A DNA stretch of 64,000 bases from Cyanophora paradoxa (Eukaryota; Glaucocystophyceae; Cyanophorales; Cyanophoraceae), in the NCBI GenBank assembly GCA_004431415.1, contig QPMI01000089.1:124001-188000 (forward strand), written 5' to 3'. The position numbers and the translations under genes are program-made. The notes beneath the pieces were generated by a model that was given only the letters and a program-made list of their open reading frames with translations, was not told where the DNA came from and did no database searches. Shown piece after piece: positions 9,110 through 17,172 of the stretch (positions are counted from its first letter, which is position 1; each line of letters opens with the position of its first letter).

Positions 9110-10057
9110 ATGGTTCCCGCACTCACACAGGAACAGTTTATTTCGCGCTCGAAAGAGAGATATCCTAATAAATTCGGATATGAGAGAGCAAGCTATAAAA
9201 CGTATTGTTTAGATAAAGTCACTCTTCTTTGCCTCACATGCAATGAAGAATTCAGTATCCTTCCGTCTAATCATCTTAAAAAGGGAGGCTTAGGCGGTTG
9301 TTTAAAGTGCCGAAATGACCTGCAACAGAAAGAACGAGCTGTTCCCCAACATATTTTCCTTGAAAAAGCTCGGTCAGTTCATGGAGACAAATATGAATAC
9401 GACCTTACAGGATACGTAAATTGTAGATCTAAAATATCTGTGACCTGCAAAGAGTGCAAGCAAATATTTGTAAAAGCGGCTTTCTGTATAACTAGGGGCG
9501 ATGGATGCACACATTGTAGTTTCAAAACCAAATGTGCAAAACTGACCAAGCCACAGGAGGTCTTCATAGCACAGGCGAAAGAGATACATGGGGACAAATA
9601 TGATTACTCACAGACCATCTACAAAAACAAACGGACAAACGTCGTAATTAAATGTAACAAGTGCTTGACAGAGTTTACGTGTGCACCAAGCAATCACCTG
9701 GGAGGGACAGGCTGCATCCGTTGTAGATTTTCCAAAGGTGAAGCTGCTGTCGAAAGTGCTCTAATGGATCTTGACATCCAATTCAAACGACAGCATCGAT
9801 TTTCTAATTGTAGGCATAAATACACTCTACCTTTTGACTTCTATATACCATCACTGAAAATTGCGATTGAATATGATGGTAGACAGCACTTTGCATCTGA
9901 TGAGTTCTTTGGAGGTGAGAAGGCATTTGAAGAGTGCAAGATTCGTGATGGTATTAAAAATCGCTACTGTGAAGCTAATGGTATCAAACTACTTCGTATT
10001 CCCTACACTGAAAAAGATATTAAAGGATGCATTGAGCGCTTCTTTGCAAGCCTTTGA
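9110..10057 (+). CDS. Zinc-ribbon protein with VSR/PD-(D/E)XK-like endonuclease domain
   Basis: A 315-residue protein. The first two thirds contain repeated units with paired cysteines (CLTCNEEF, CLKC; CKECKQIF, CTHC; CNKCLTEF, CIRC) and a recurring HGDKYxY box, as in DUF723-type repeats of giant-virus and algal-virus proteins. The C-terminal ~100 residues form a VSR-like nuclease core: LPFDFYIPSLKIAIEYDGRQHF, then KIRDGIKNRYCEANGIKLLRIPY, giving the expected D-E/D-Q-H pattern. Proteins of this kind are often free-standing homing endonucleases. Its location between capsid and ATPase genes, with its own spacer, fits a mobile insertion. A role in genome processing or repair cannot be excluded. 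Confidence 0.75.
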   Translation: MVPALTQEQFISRSKERYPNKFGYERASYKTYCLDKVTLLCLTCNEEFSILPSNHLKKGGLGGCLKCRNDLQQKERAVPQHIFLEKARSVHGDKYEYDLTGYVNCRSKISVTCKECKQIFVKAAFCITRGDGCTHCSFKTKCAKLTKPQEVFIAQAKEIHGDKYDYSQTIYKNKRTNVVIKCNKCLTEFTCAPSNHLGGTGCIRCRFSKGEAAVESALMDLDIQFKRQHRFSNCRHKYTLPFDFYIPSLKIAIEYDGRQHFASDEFFGGEKAFEECKIRDGIKNRYCEANGIKLLRIPYTEKDIKGCIERFFASL

Positions 10058-10117
10058 AGCGCCTGAGGAATGAGGGCTGTCGCGTTTCGTAATTTTTATA
10101 TGTTTCTTATAAGGGAA

Positions 10118-11029
10118 ATGGATATACAAGATCTGAGTGAGTTTGACCCGGGAAGCCTGGAATTTCCGAATCGCGCCGTTTTTGTGGGCAAAACTGCAAC
10201 TGGGAAGTCAGTGTTTTTGAAATACCTGCTTTACCACAACGAGGACAAGATAGATTCGGTGATGATTTTCGCCTCCACGATCTGGAATCATCAATACGAC
10301 AATGTCACATCGTATCTGTATGAGGATTTCGACCATAAGCTGATCGACAATATAATAGAGAAACGCAAGGAGAGGATCAAGAAAAATGAGAAAGTCGGTA
10401 ACCTGTTAATTGTGCTGGACGATTTTATTGATAATCCGAGTCTATCGATGTCAGGAAAGGGTGAGCCTATATTAAATCGTCTTTTCACGGCTGGACGCCA
10501 TCTGTTTGTGAGCGTCTGGATTTTGTCACAGAAACTCACGAAGATCTCGCCGACACTCAGAGTAAACGCCGAATATATATTCCTGTTCTCATTGCCCAAT
10601 AGAAAAGAGATGGAGAGCGCTGAGGACGAGTTTAATCCATACGAAAAGCGGTGGTTCGAGAAGGTGATGAACGAATACAGTCACAGCTATCAGGTGATCG
10701 TGGTAAACAATGCGAAATATAGCCTGGAATTCTCTGTTGGCAAGGCTGATCCGGTGCCCGACGAATATAAATTCAAGCGCTTCTTTAAAAAAGCGGCGGA
10801 CGACATAAAGACCGCTGGTAAACAGTCGGTAAAACCGACGTCGGGCGCGGTAAATGGCGACCAACCCCAAACCACCGATATTACGAAACCTGTGAGTGGA
10901 AACGTCGCAACCTTAAAGCGATCCACCAAAAGGATAATCGAAGCCGACCTACTTAAAGACCCCAATCTATTGCTGGCATACCAAGAAAAGCGCCGCCCAA
11001 AATTTGCAAAGAAATTGGGTAAATTTTGA
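10118..11029 (+). CDS. DNA-packaging ATPase (A32/FtsK-HerA type)
   Basis: The protein from ATG 10118 begins MDIQDLSEFDPGSLEFPNRA. An ATG at 10070 in the same frame gives 16 extra unlikely residues. The Walker A motif is VGKTATGKS and the Walker B motif is LLIVLDDFID, followed by a sensor-like segment VSVWILSQKL typical of viral genome-packaging ATPases of polintons, virophages and nucleocytoplasmic viruses. The C-terminal ~70 residues are basic and low-complexity (TKRIIEADLL, KRRPKFAKKLGKF), probably for DNA or capsid contact. It would pump viral DNA into preformed capsids. It is part of the plus-strand structural block. Confidence 0.85.
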   Translation: MDIQDLSEFDPGSLEFPNRAVFVGKTATGKSVFLKYLLYHNEDKIDSVMIFASTIWNHQYDNVTSYLYEDFDHKLIDNIIEKRKERIKKNEKVGNLLIVLDDFIDNPSLSMSGKGEPILNRLFTAGRHLFVSVWILSQKLTKISPTLRVNAEYIFLFSLPNRKEMESAEDEFNPYEKRWFEKVMNEYSHSYQVIVVNNAKYSLEFSVGKADPVPDEYKFKRFFKKAADDIKTAGKQSVKPTSGAVNGDQPQTTDITKPVSGNVATLKRSTKRIIEADLLKDPNLLLAYQEKRRPKFAKKLGKF

Positions 11030-11052
11030 ATAAATTTCTCGCATAATGATAA
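11027..11052 (+). promoter_or_regulatory. Promoter-like box overlapping the ATPase stop codon
   Basis: GAATAAATTTCTCGC overlaps the stop of the ATPase gene and ends about 11 bases before the next ATG. It shares AATAAATTTCTC with the box of the major capsid gene, suggesting co-regulation of virion genes. Confidence 0.45.
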
Positions 11053-11724
11053 ATGCCACCCAAGAACTCGCGGAAAGCGATCCAAATGGAAGATCAAAGC
11101 GCTGTTGTCGCTGGCAAGATTAATCCTGCGGAGGATGCCGGTCGCACTGGTGGTGCTGCCGCTTCTGACCAAATAGATTTCGATCTGATTGACCCGAATA
11201 CAAAGGTTTCAGAGCGTGCTCAAAAGGCGGATGCTAAGCGGGAGCCGGTCGATTCCACTGATAGAAAGCTGGCGGATCAATCCCTCGCTGAATCACAGCT
11301 CACAGGCGAAAAGCTTACTGATAACAAGGTGGTAAAAGCCGAAGCAACAGCCGCTTTACCTGCCTCTATGGAAGCCCCTAAAAAGCGGGCATCTGTCTAT
11401 GTGACCAAGGGCGAGAAAGTCGGTCAGGAATTAGAGGAGAAGTTTAGGGCGCTCGAAGCGCGACTGGCTACATACGACACTACTGTGCGAGCCTTTGATG
11501 ATTTCACTAAGGAATACAAACAGCGCAAGCTGATTAAACAAGCTGTTCGCGTGGAAATGGAAAAGAAGCGGGCAACTGTTCCCGATGTTCAGACAGTCGA
11601 AAGAAAAGAGACAGTCATAGCTGAAAATGCACCAAAGCCGGGCGGTTTCGTTAACCCATCGGGTGTGCATGCACAGCCGGGTGCCAATCTGTCATCTATG
11701 TTTGGTGGGCGTCGTCGCTTCTAA
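11053..11724 (+). CDS. Viral protein of unknown function, disordered N-half and helical C-half
   Basis: 223 residues starting MPPKNSRKAIQMEDQSAVVA. The first ~120 residues are rich in Ala, Asp, Lys and Ser and look unstructured. Residues ~120-180 form a charged helix or coiled coil (VGQELEEKFRALEARLATYD, KEYKQRKLIKQAVRVEMEKK), and the end is Gly/Arg-rich (SSMFGGRRRF). I recognise no family. It follows the packaging ATPase and carries the capsid-class promoter box, so a minor virion, scaffold or DNA-condensing role is plausible but unproven. Confidence 0.6.
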   Translation: MPPKNSRKAIQMEDQSAVVAGKINPAEDAGRTGGAAASDQIDFDLIDPNTKVSERAQKADAKREPVDSTDRKLADQSLAESQLTGEKLTDNKVVKAEATAALPASMEAPKKRASVYVTKGEKVGQELEEKFRALEARLATYDTTVRAFDDFTKEYKQRKLIKQAVRVEMEKKRATVPDVQTVERKETVIAENAPKPGGFVNPSGVHAQPGANLSSMFGGRRRF

Positions 11725-11924
11725 TGTGTAGGTCGTTCAAACATAAATGAATCCGCCCGTATTTAGAGCGGGTCTTAATATGAATTCCCTTGCAAAAGGG
11801 ACAGGTCGGCTCCACAAACACCATTATAAGGTCGACTAATTCGTATGGGAACACACGAGCAAGTAACACCCTCATTCCCTTTTATTTTCTCCAATATTTA
11901 ATACGTTGTGCAATATTAGGATCT

Positions 11925-12272
11925 ATGAATTTCATCACACAATGTATTGAGATGTTTCACCTACATTTCATATCTCACTGTAAGTCCGGATGCTGCGACA
12001 CAACCGTAGAGTTTGACATTTCGGACGAGGATAATGGAGGTAGGCGACTATCTGTATATTCCAACCACAGCGAAAATCACGATCGCCCTCGATCTCGATC
12101 GCCCTCGCCTGTGCCCGCTGACTCCAATATAATTCCACAGACAGCAATAGAAGACGTGCAAGTATCCTATATAAGACGCCGGTCGTGCCCTAATTCCGTG
12201 GAAGGTCATTTTCGCGTTGATTCCCCATATCCGCCAATAAATCCGCTTTATTTGGGCGAATACGATCGCTGA
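11925..12272 (+). CDS. Small viral protein of unknown function with RS-rich segment
   Basis: About 115 residues from ATG 11925 (MNFITQCIEMFHLHFISHCK). An upstream in-frame open stretch to 11790 has no promoter-like box before it. The TTTTATTTTCTCC box lies at about 11880-11892, a normal distance from ATG 11925. The N-terminus is hydrophobic with several cysteines, the middle has acidic and Arg-Ser-Pro residues (DRPRSRSRSPSPVPAD-like), and the C-terminus is proline-rich. No family recognised. Confidence 0.5.
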   Translation: MNFITQCIEMFHLHFISHCKSGCCDTTVEFDISDEDNGGRRLSVYSNHSENHDRPRSRSPSPVPADSNIIPQTAIEDVQVSYIRRRSCPNSVEGHFRVDSPYPPINPLYLGEYDR

Positions 12273-12299
12273 AACTATTTTCGCGTTAAATAGTATCGA

Positions 12300-12440
12300 A
12301 TGCCCGACCCTGATCTCTACGCGATCCTATACAGGAAACGCGCGCAATATGCACTGGAAGCCGCTATTAAAAAACGTAGAGAAGAGCTCGCTTCGATCAC
12401 AAAAAATGACAGCTCAGAAAATGATTTAAAGAAGAAATAG
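12300..12440 (+). CDS. Very small charged viral protein (46 residues)
   Basis: A short ORF from ATG 12300 to TAG 12438-12440, beginning MPDPDLYAILYRKRAQYALE and ending DSSENDLKKK. It is strongly charged and predicted helical. It lies between two better supported genes on the same strand, with the promoter box of the next gene starting 16 bp after its stop and a TATTTTCGCGTTAAATAGTA sequence just before its start. Coding status rests on position and composition only. Confidence 0.45.
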   Translation: MPDPDLYAILYRKRAQYALEAAIKKRREELASITKNDSSENDLKKK

Positions 12441-12455
12441 AAAATACGACTGATA

Positions 12456-12480
12456 AAATATTTTCTCCGCTTATAGTAAG
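12456..12480 (+). promoter_or_regulatory. Promoter-like box before the AT-hook gene
   Basis: AAATATTTTCTCCGCTTA followed by TAGTAAG ends ten bases before the start codon at 12491. It is one of at least three near-identical copies in the element (see 12898 and 20809). Confidence 0.65.
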
Positions 12481-12490
12481 GAACGCGAAA

Positions 12491-12721
12491 ATGACCGCCA
12501 TCGCTGCTGTAAATATTGAGGCAAAGCTTGTCACTGAGGACATGAAGAAAGGCGACGGACTTAATTATCGGATCCGTGAAATCATCAAAATGCGGAATCG
12601 GTATAACGAGGATCCCGAATATCGCGAATTCAAGAAGAAGATGGCTTTGGAATCGTATTATCGTCGCAAAGCCGAGGAGGGAAGCCATATGGGAAAGCGG
12701 GGGCGCCCCCGTAAGTATTAG
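12491..12721 (+). CDS. Small AT-hook DNA-binding protein
   Basis: 76 residues (MTAIAAVNIEAKLVTEDMKK at the N-terminus), with a central charged helix (YRIREIIKMRNRYNEDPEYR) and a C-terminal KRGRPRKY. The R-G-R-P core flanked by Lys/Arg is the AT-hook signature for the minor groove of AT-rich DNA. The gene carries the replication-class promoter box and sits just upstream of the primase-helicase. It may bind AT-rich viral DNA, for example promoters or termini. The biological role is inferred; the motif is visible. Confidence 0.6.
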   Translation: MTAIAAVNIEAKLVTEDMKKGDGLNYRIREIIKMRNRYNEDPEYREFKKKMALESYYRRKAEEGSHMGKRGRPRKY

Positions 12722-12897
12722 GAAACGCAAACTCTCGATTGCCGCTGAGCCTATTCCTTATTTTTCGAGCGGCTTTCCGATGCAAATCGGGAAGCTCCTT
12801 ACCATACTATCGGTTGCCCGATCGCAATCGATTTTATCATCGGGAAAAAAACTGTAAAGGGATTTAAGGATAATGCGCAAAAAATGAACAACCTGAA
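12722..12897. other. Intergenic spacer upstream of the primase-helicase gene
   Basis: No credible ORF. It contains CGATTGCCGCTGAG and GTTGCCCGATCGCAATCGAT, the latter a short palindrome-rich stretch (about 12812-12833). It leads into the promoter-like box at 12898. Confidence 0.35.
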
Positions 12898-12923
12898 AAA
12901 TATTTTCTCCGCTTAGAGTAAAA
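12898..12923 (+). promoter_or_regulatory. Promoter-like box of the primase-helicase gene
   Basis: AAATATTTTCTCCGCTTA followed by GAGTAAAA ends eight bases before ATG 12932. It differs by only one or two bases from the boxes at 12456 and 20809 over about 25 bases. Confidence 0.7.
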
Positions 12924-12931
12924 CAGAGAAG

Positions 12932-15553
12932 ATGGACGCTATCACGAAATTCGCATTCTCTAGTGTCAAGGGCACCTTTCTGAAATGTCTGACTGGTTCT
13001 CGCAATACGTCTAATTTGGTTGAGTTAACCGATGATGAGATTATTGATCGCATCAATAGCTCAAAGAAACGAGACAATATGACCTATCCTACATGGGCGG
13101 AATGCATACAACCTGATCAAGTGACTCGTGTTTATCTGGATCTGGACAAGTTCGTTGATCTGAAACCTGATGTAGCCGACAACTACAAGGAAGCCGAAGA
13201 GATCATCAGGGAAATGCGCAAGAAATTGCAAACCCTGTCGGGATCTACAATTGCCGTCGCTGTTCGCCATCGCCGGGTTCATTTAATCAAAGAGAATGTC
13301 ACTAAGTTCAAGATTTCCGGGCATTTCGTATTTACCGATCTTGTCTGCCGCCACGAAGACATTCCAAAGCTTTTTAAAGCGATGGGTCTCATCAAAAATG
13401 TGGAATTCGATAGTGGTGTTTATGGAACTACTCAAAACCTGATCTGCCTCCGTTGCTGCAAAGGCGAAGCTTTGGACGCTCAAAGCAAATCAAAGCACGA
13501 TGTCGATAAGAATGTGGTGTTCACTAAGTTCATTGATTGCGAAAAAGAGGGCATGCACGATGGCTTTTTCCTGGTGCAATGTTTCGATCGCCCCACCAAG
13601 TGGGTGGAAGTAGACACCATGTCAGCCTTTGCGGTCGATAAACCAAAGGAAGCTACAAAGCCTGAGGAACCTAAGCAAACGGTGGCGCCCAAGTCTGTTA
13701 AGGACAAGCCCTGTAAAGAACCTGTGAAGAAGAAGGAGGAGATGTTGGAGGATCTCAAAGAAAATAAGGTTTCGTTTGAGCTGTTGCAAGAAGTCATTAT
13801 GAGCCTCAGTGGAGAGAGAGCCAATGAGTATAAGTCATGGATCGATGTAGGCATTGCCATAATCAATACCTGCGAAGATAACAACATTTCTCGCAAGCAA
13901 CAGGTAGAGCTTTTCCACAAATTCTCGGAGAAAAGCGAAAAATATGAATATGATGACTGTCATGAGAAGTTCATGAGCCTTTGCAAAGGCAAGAAAATGG
14001 TGGAAGGAAAGCGGGTTACATTCGGTTCGATTGTTTACTGGCTGAAAAAGGATAACAGCGACAGTTATAATAAGCTGTTTCCCAAGAAATATTCGTTTCA
14101 GCCTGAGGATTCCGACGATATTGACTACAAGACTGCCCCCATTCCACCTATGGTCGATAGCTTTGAAGTCCATCTGCGATATTTAAATGCGCGACTGCAC
14201 CACATCGAGAGTATTGGCACTGTCATGTATTGGGATGAACAGCTATTATCCTGGCGACCGAAAGATATTACGAAATTGGCGACCAAACATTTTCCCCATC
14301 TGTTTCACAAGGTGATTCTCAATGAGGGGACTGAGAACCAAACCGAAAAGTGGGTAAAAACGTTGTCTGAATGGATAACTGACCCAAGGGCGACACGATC
14401 CACTTACATGGATTTCCTGCCGCCTCCTGCAAAGCTGAGCGCGAAATGCAAGTCTGTGTTTAATCTCTACCCTGGATTCAAGATTGATCATGAAGAATTC
14501 GAGGAGCCGCCCCCCGAGGATGTGACAGAAGAGATGATTCAGCCTTTTCTGACACATCTATATTTAATGTCAGGCGAAGATGATAAGACATTCGATTATC
14601 TTAAAAAGTGGTTTGCCCACATGATGCAAAAGCCGGGGGAACTAAATAACGTGTCCCTCATCTTCCTAGGTCGCCAAGGCGCTGGAAAGAATATGCTCAT
14701 TGATACCTTTGAGAAGAAGATACTCGGTGATGCATTGGCATACTCGACAGCCAAACCAAAGGATGATCTATTCGGGCGATTTGCTCACAACCGGGAGGAT
14801 AAGATTATGATTGTGGTAAATGAAGCTTCTGGAAAGGATACCTTTGAACATAGCGACCTTCTCAAAGATATTGTCACAGCCCCGAAGATTGTAATCGAGC
14901 ACAAGGGAATCGATTCTTATGATAAGAAGAATTTCGCGCGGATCGTTTTCACAAGCAACAATACTGTCCCTGTGAAAATCGAGGCTGATGATCGTCGCTT
15001 TGTCGTTATTGAGGTGAGTGACAAACAGCGCTGTAATAAGGATTATTTCGCTCCGCTTGTTGAGTGGCTGAATGATATGAGAAATATTCGAAATATCGTT
15101 CAGTATCTCAGGACGAAAGTAAATTGCGAGAAAGTCAATTGGAGTCAAGACAGACCGCTTACAAACCGATACTACTTAGTTCAGCAAGCGGCTGCACCTA
15201 TTATCCTGATGTTTGCGAAGTGGCTTGTCGATAGTGAGCGGGTTACAGAGCTGAAAACGAAGCTGGGCGGTCTTGCATCGACATGGGAATTGTTCAAAGA
15301 CTTCATCTCTGAAAACAAATATAAAAACGATTATAATAGCAAGCGGTTCTATACTGAGATGCGCACGACTACATATATTCAAGTGAAAACGACCAATGGA
15401 AAATCTAACTATCATTTCCTGTGGAATGAGATGATGTCTGAATTCCGAAAGTTGAAGCTTATCGATGATGATTCGATTAAAGAAGATGATTCTCCTCAGC
15501 CGCAACCAAAGAAAAGGGGCACCAAATTCGAGGATTCAGATGTGGAAGCCTGA
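12932..15553 (+). CDS. Primase-helicase (archaeo-eukaryotic primase plus superfamily 3 helicase)
   Basis: 873 residues. The N-terminal primase half (about 1-250) shows the catalytic VYLDLDKF acidic pair (residue ~70) and KISGHFVFTD (~130), matching the DxD and sxH motifs of AEP primases. A PriCT-like helical region (~285-360, WIDVGIAIINTCEDN) and a Lys/Glu/Pro linker precede the SF3 helicase (~530-720): Walker A FLGRQGAGKNMLI, Walker B MIVVNEASGKDTF, then IVFTSNNTVPVKIEADDRRF with the SF3 sensor Asn and Arg finger. This D5-like fusion unwinds and primes viral DNA. Its presence beside a protein-primed polymerase recalls virophages such as mavirus rather than animal Polintons. It is intact. Confidence 0.9.
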   Translation: MDAITKFAFSSVKGTFLKCLTGSRNTSNLVELTDDEIIDRINSSKKRDNMTYPTWAECIQPDQVTRVYLDLDKFVDLKPDVADNYKEAEEIIREMRKKLQTLSGSTIAVAVRHRRVHLIKENVTKFKISGHFVFTDLVCRHEDIPKLFKAMGLIKNVEFDSGVYGTTQNLICLRCCKGEALDAQSKSKHDVDKNVVFTKFIDCEKEGMHDGFFLVQCFDRPTKWVEVDTMSAFAVDKPKEATKPEEPKQTVAPKSVKDKPCKEPVKKKEEMLEDLKENKVSFELLQEVIMSLSGERANEYKSWIDVGIAIINTCEDNNISRKQQVELFHKFSEKSEKYEYDDCHEKFMSLCKGKKMVEGKRVTFGSIVYWLKKDNSDSYNKLFPKKYSFQPEDSDDIDYKTAPIPPMVDSFEVHLRYLNARLHHIESIGTVMYWDEQLLSWRPKDITKLATKHFPHLFHKVILNEGTENQTEKWVKTLSEWITDPRATRSTYMDFLPPPAKLSAKCKSVFNLYPGFKIDHEEFEEPPPEDVTEEMIQPFLTHLYLMSGEDDKTFDYLKKWFAHMMQKPGELNNVSLIFLGRQGAGKNMLIDTFEKKILGDALAYSTAKPKDDLFGRFAHNREDKIMIVVNEASGKDTFEHSDLLKDIVTAPKIVIEHKGIDSYDKKNFARIVFTSNNTVPVKIEADDRRFVVIEVSDKQRCNKDYFAPLVEWLNDMRNIRNIVQYLRTKVNCEKVNWSQDRPLTNRYYLVQQAAAPIILMFAKWLVDSERVTELKTKLGGLASTWELFKDFISENKYKNDYNSKRFYTEMRTTTYIQVKTTNGKSNYHFLWNEMMSEFRKLKLIDDDSIKEDDSPQPQPKKRGTKFEDSDVEA

Positions 15554-15770
15554 CCCCACCCTACACCCCACCTGGTTTCATTCTAACATTGATATATCTT
15601 ATTTTTATAACTTAAAACACATTGAATTCAGTGTAAAGTATAGTTCTTAATACAGGGTGGGGAGGGTGGGGTTGGGTGGGGTCTTTTTTGCCCAAAATTT
15701 TTGGGTGGGAGAATTTTTTATTGGAACTCAAAAAATGCCCCACCTCACCCCACCCTCCCCACCCTATCGA
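15554..15770. repeat. G-rich/C-rich stem-loop module, copy A, between convergent genes
   Basis: This fills the gap between two genes that end toward each other (stops at 15553 and 15811). It starts with a CCCCACCCTACACCCCACC box (15554-15572), then ~80 AT-rich bases, a 27-base G-rich arm (15655-15681, six G-runs of three or four), TCTTTTTTG, a ~50-base loop, AAAAAATG, and a 27-base C-rich arm (15738-15764) that is the near-perfect reverse complement of the G-rich arm, ending TATCGA. Two full copies and one remnant lie at the right end of the element. Position suggests a two-way transcription terminator. The G-runs could also form G-quadruplexes. Confidence 0.75.
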
Positions 15771-15810
15771 AAAACAAAAAAGTCAGCTATTTACCACGTA
15801 TACAATCGGC

Positions 15811-16665
15811 TTACGTTTCTACGGTTATGTTTATATAATCCATCGTGAAGTGTTTTTTGAGTAGTTCAATAGTTTGCTCGACATTAGACGTTTCCCATGT
15901 GAAAACCCTAACCCTATTGCAATTGAGGGATTTTGGTATATCCTTCCTGTTCAATGGGACTCGAAAACCTATGGTAACCTGAACCCCATCGATTGAGCTG
16001 CATTCGGCTAACCTGTCGACGAATTTCTTTCTATCAGCTCTGAACTTCTCAATATCTTCCTCACGGCTTTCTTCCATGGATTCAATGAAGTCTGTTGCCC
16101 ACATCGCGAACTCTCTTAAATTCATTTCTTTCTGAAAGCGTTCAAGCCATTTTTCGTCCCTGAGGCGCCTTTGGTGTTCCTCAAACAACCTCTGGTGTTC
16201 CTCAAACAACCTTATGCGTTCTGCTCTTTGCTCTCTCTCCGCTTCTTCTTCTTTCAGTCGTTCATGCTGTTCTTCGATCCACCTCTGACGTGCAATGAGT
16301 GGGCGACATTTCTTACAGTAGTTGTCTTTGCGGTTCCTGTGACGATCCCCACAGTGCTTACAGACATCACAGCGGAACTCTTTGGGAATAAAGCGTTTTA
16401 TGCAGCAATTTCCGACCACAACAGGGATCTTTTTGGCGACATGCAATATATAACACTGCTCCACTATATCATGCGTGCATGCACATGTAGGGGAATCCCG
16501 AGGGAGATGATGTAGGTCTAAATCGTATTTTTTCAGTTTGGTTGAGAGCAACCCAAGGTTTTTGTTACTTCCTAAGCTTACATAGTCATGGAAATCATCA
16601 GAGCCACACAGGTCGCGCAAGGCTTCCTTTAAGCGCTCCAAATATGACATCGGTTTCGCCGCCAT
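15811..16665 (-). CDS. Zinc-binding coiled-coil viral protein of unknown function
   Basis: 284 residues from ATG 16665 (MAAKPMSYLERLKEALRDLC). Residues ~60-95 contain CACTHDIVEQCYILHVAKK then VVGNCCIKRF, a cysteine/histidine pattern seen in many giant-virus and algal-virus proteins. It is followed by a compact zinc ribbon CDVCKHCGDRH...YCKKC (~100-122). The middle is a long charged coiled coil with an exact tandem repeat of RLFEEHQ. The C-terminal ~80 residues form a separate alpha/beta region (VTIGFRVPLNRKDI). Function unknown; nucleic-acid or protein binding is a guess. It is the only minus-strand gene to the right of 6.2 kb in the element. Confidence 0.65.
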   Translation of the reverse strand: MAAKPMSYLERLKEALRDLCGSDDFHDYVSLGSNKNLGLLSTKLKKYDLDLHHLPRDSPTCACTHDIVEQCYILHVAKKIPVVVGNCCIKRFIPKEFRCDVCKHCGDRHRNRKDNYCKKCRPLIARQRWIEEQHERLKEEEAEREQRAERIRLFEEHQRLFEEHQRRLRDEKWLERFQKEMNLREFAMWATDFIESMEESREEDIEKFRADRKKFVDRLAECSSIDGVQVTIGFRVPLNRKDIPKSLNCNRVRVFTWETSNVEQTIELLKKHFTMDYINITVET

Positions 16666-16811
16666 GCTCTTTACAATAACAGACGGAAAACGTTTTTCAT
16701 GTCATTTTTTGAGTTCTCTTTAAATGATTTCCGACATTCGGCATCGGATGAATCACTCCCGATGCAAAAATTGATGTGATTTTAAAAGAGCCTCTAAAAA
16801 TAGTTATAACA
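16666..16811. other. Divergent intergenic region
   Basis: 146 bp between two oppositely oriented starts (ATG 16665 on minus, ATG 16812 on plus). It contains CGGCATCGGATG and CACTCCCGATGC, a loose inverted repeat (about 16739-16763), and AT-rich stretches. It probably holds promoters for both zinc-ribbon genes. Confidence 0.35.
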
Positions 16812-17129
16812 ATGGGTAAGAAAAGCAAAAGCAAACGTCAGCGTAGCACGATAGTTGGCGCAACAAGTGGGCGCCCGGTTGTATCTATGATAGATGCAAA
16901 TGTTGGCGAGTTGAAATTAACACCATTCCAACAAGCCATAGCCCAATCAATGTATAAACGAACAGGAACGGGCAACTGTTGTATGATCTGTGGAGATACG
17001 GAAAAACTCATACCAATATCACAAGGTTTTCATTGTGAATTCTGCTATAATTTTCAGAGAAGGGGAGCATCCTCATTTGATGTCGACATTTCGAATCCGG
17101 TAAGTTGGATTCAGTTTATGCGAATGTAA
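16812..17129 (+). CDS. Small zinc-finger viral protein
   Basis: 105 residues from ATG 16812 (MGKKSKSKRQRSTIVGATSG). An in-frame upstream extension to 16776 is less likely. The N-terminus is strongly basic, like a nuclear or DNA-binding tail. A four-cysteine zinc ribbon CMICG...CEFCYNFQRRG occupies residues ~57-85. The TQ-like segment LTPFQQAIAQSMYK lies between. It could be a transcription or replication accessory factor; no family is recognised. It ends 43 bp before the polymerase gene. Confidence 0.55.
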   Translation: MGKKSKSKRQRSTIVGATSGRPVVSMIDANVGELKLTPFQQAIAQSMYKRTGTGNCCMICGDTEKLIPISQGFHCEFCYNFQRRGASSFDVDISNPVSWIQFMRM

Positions 17130-17150
17130 CGCGTCCTTTCTCGAAAATTA

Positions 17151-17171
17151 AAATGTTCCCTTAGAGTAAAA
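17151..17171 (+). promoter_or_regulatory. Promoter-like box of the DNA polymerase gene
   Basis: AAATGTTCCCTTAGAGTAAA ends directly before ATG 17173. It shares the TTAGAGTAAA half with the box at 12898 but the left half is diverged, so this is a weaker member of the set. Confidence 0.45.
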
Positions 17172-17172
17172 G

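Noticed and set aside
10070-10117. Upstream in-frame start for the packaging ATPase
   Set aside because: The 16 extra residues do not resemble the family's N-terminus; ATG 10118 gives a normal start, so the shorter form is preferred, though the longer cannot be excluded.
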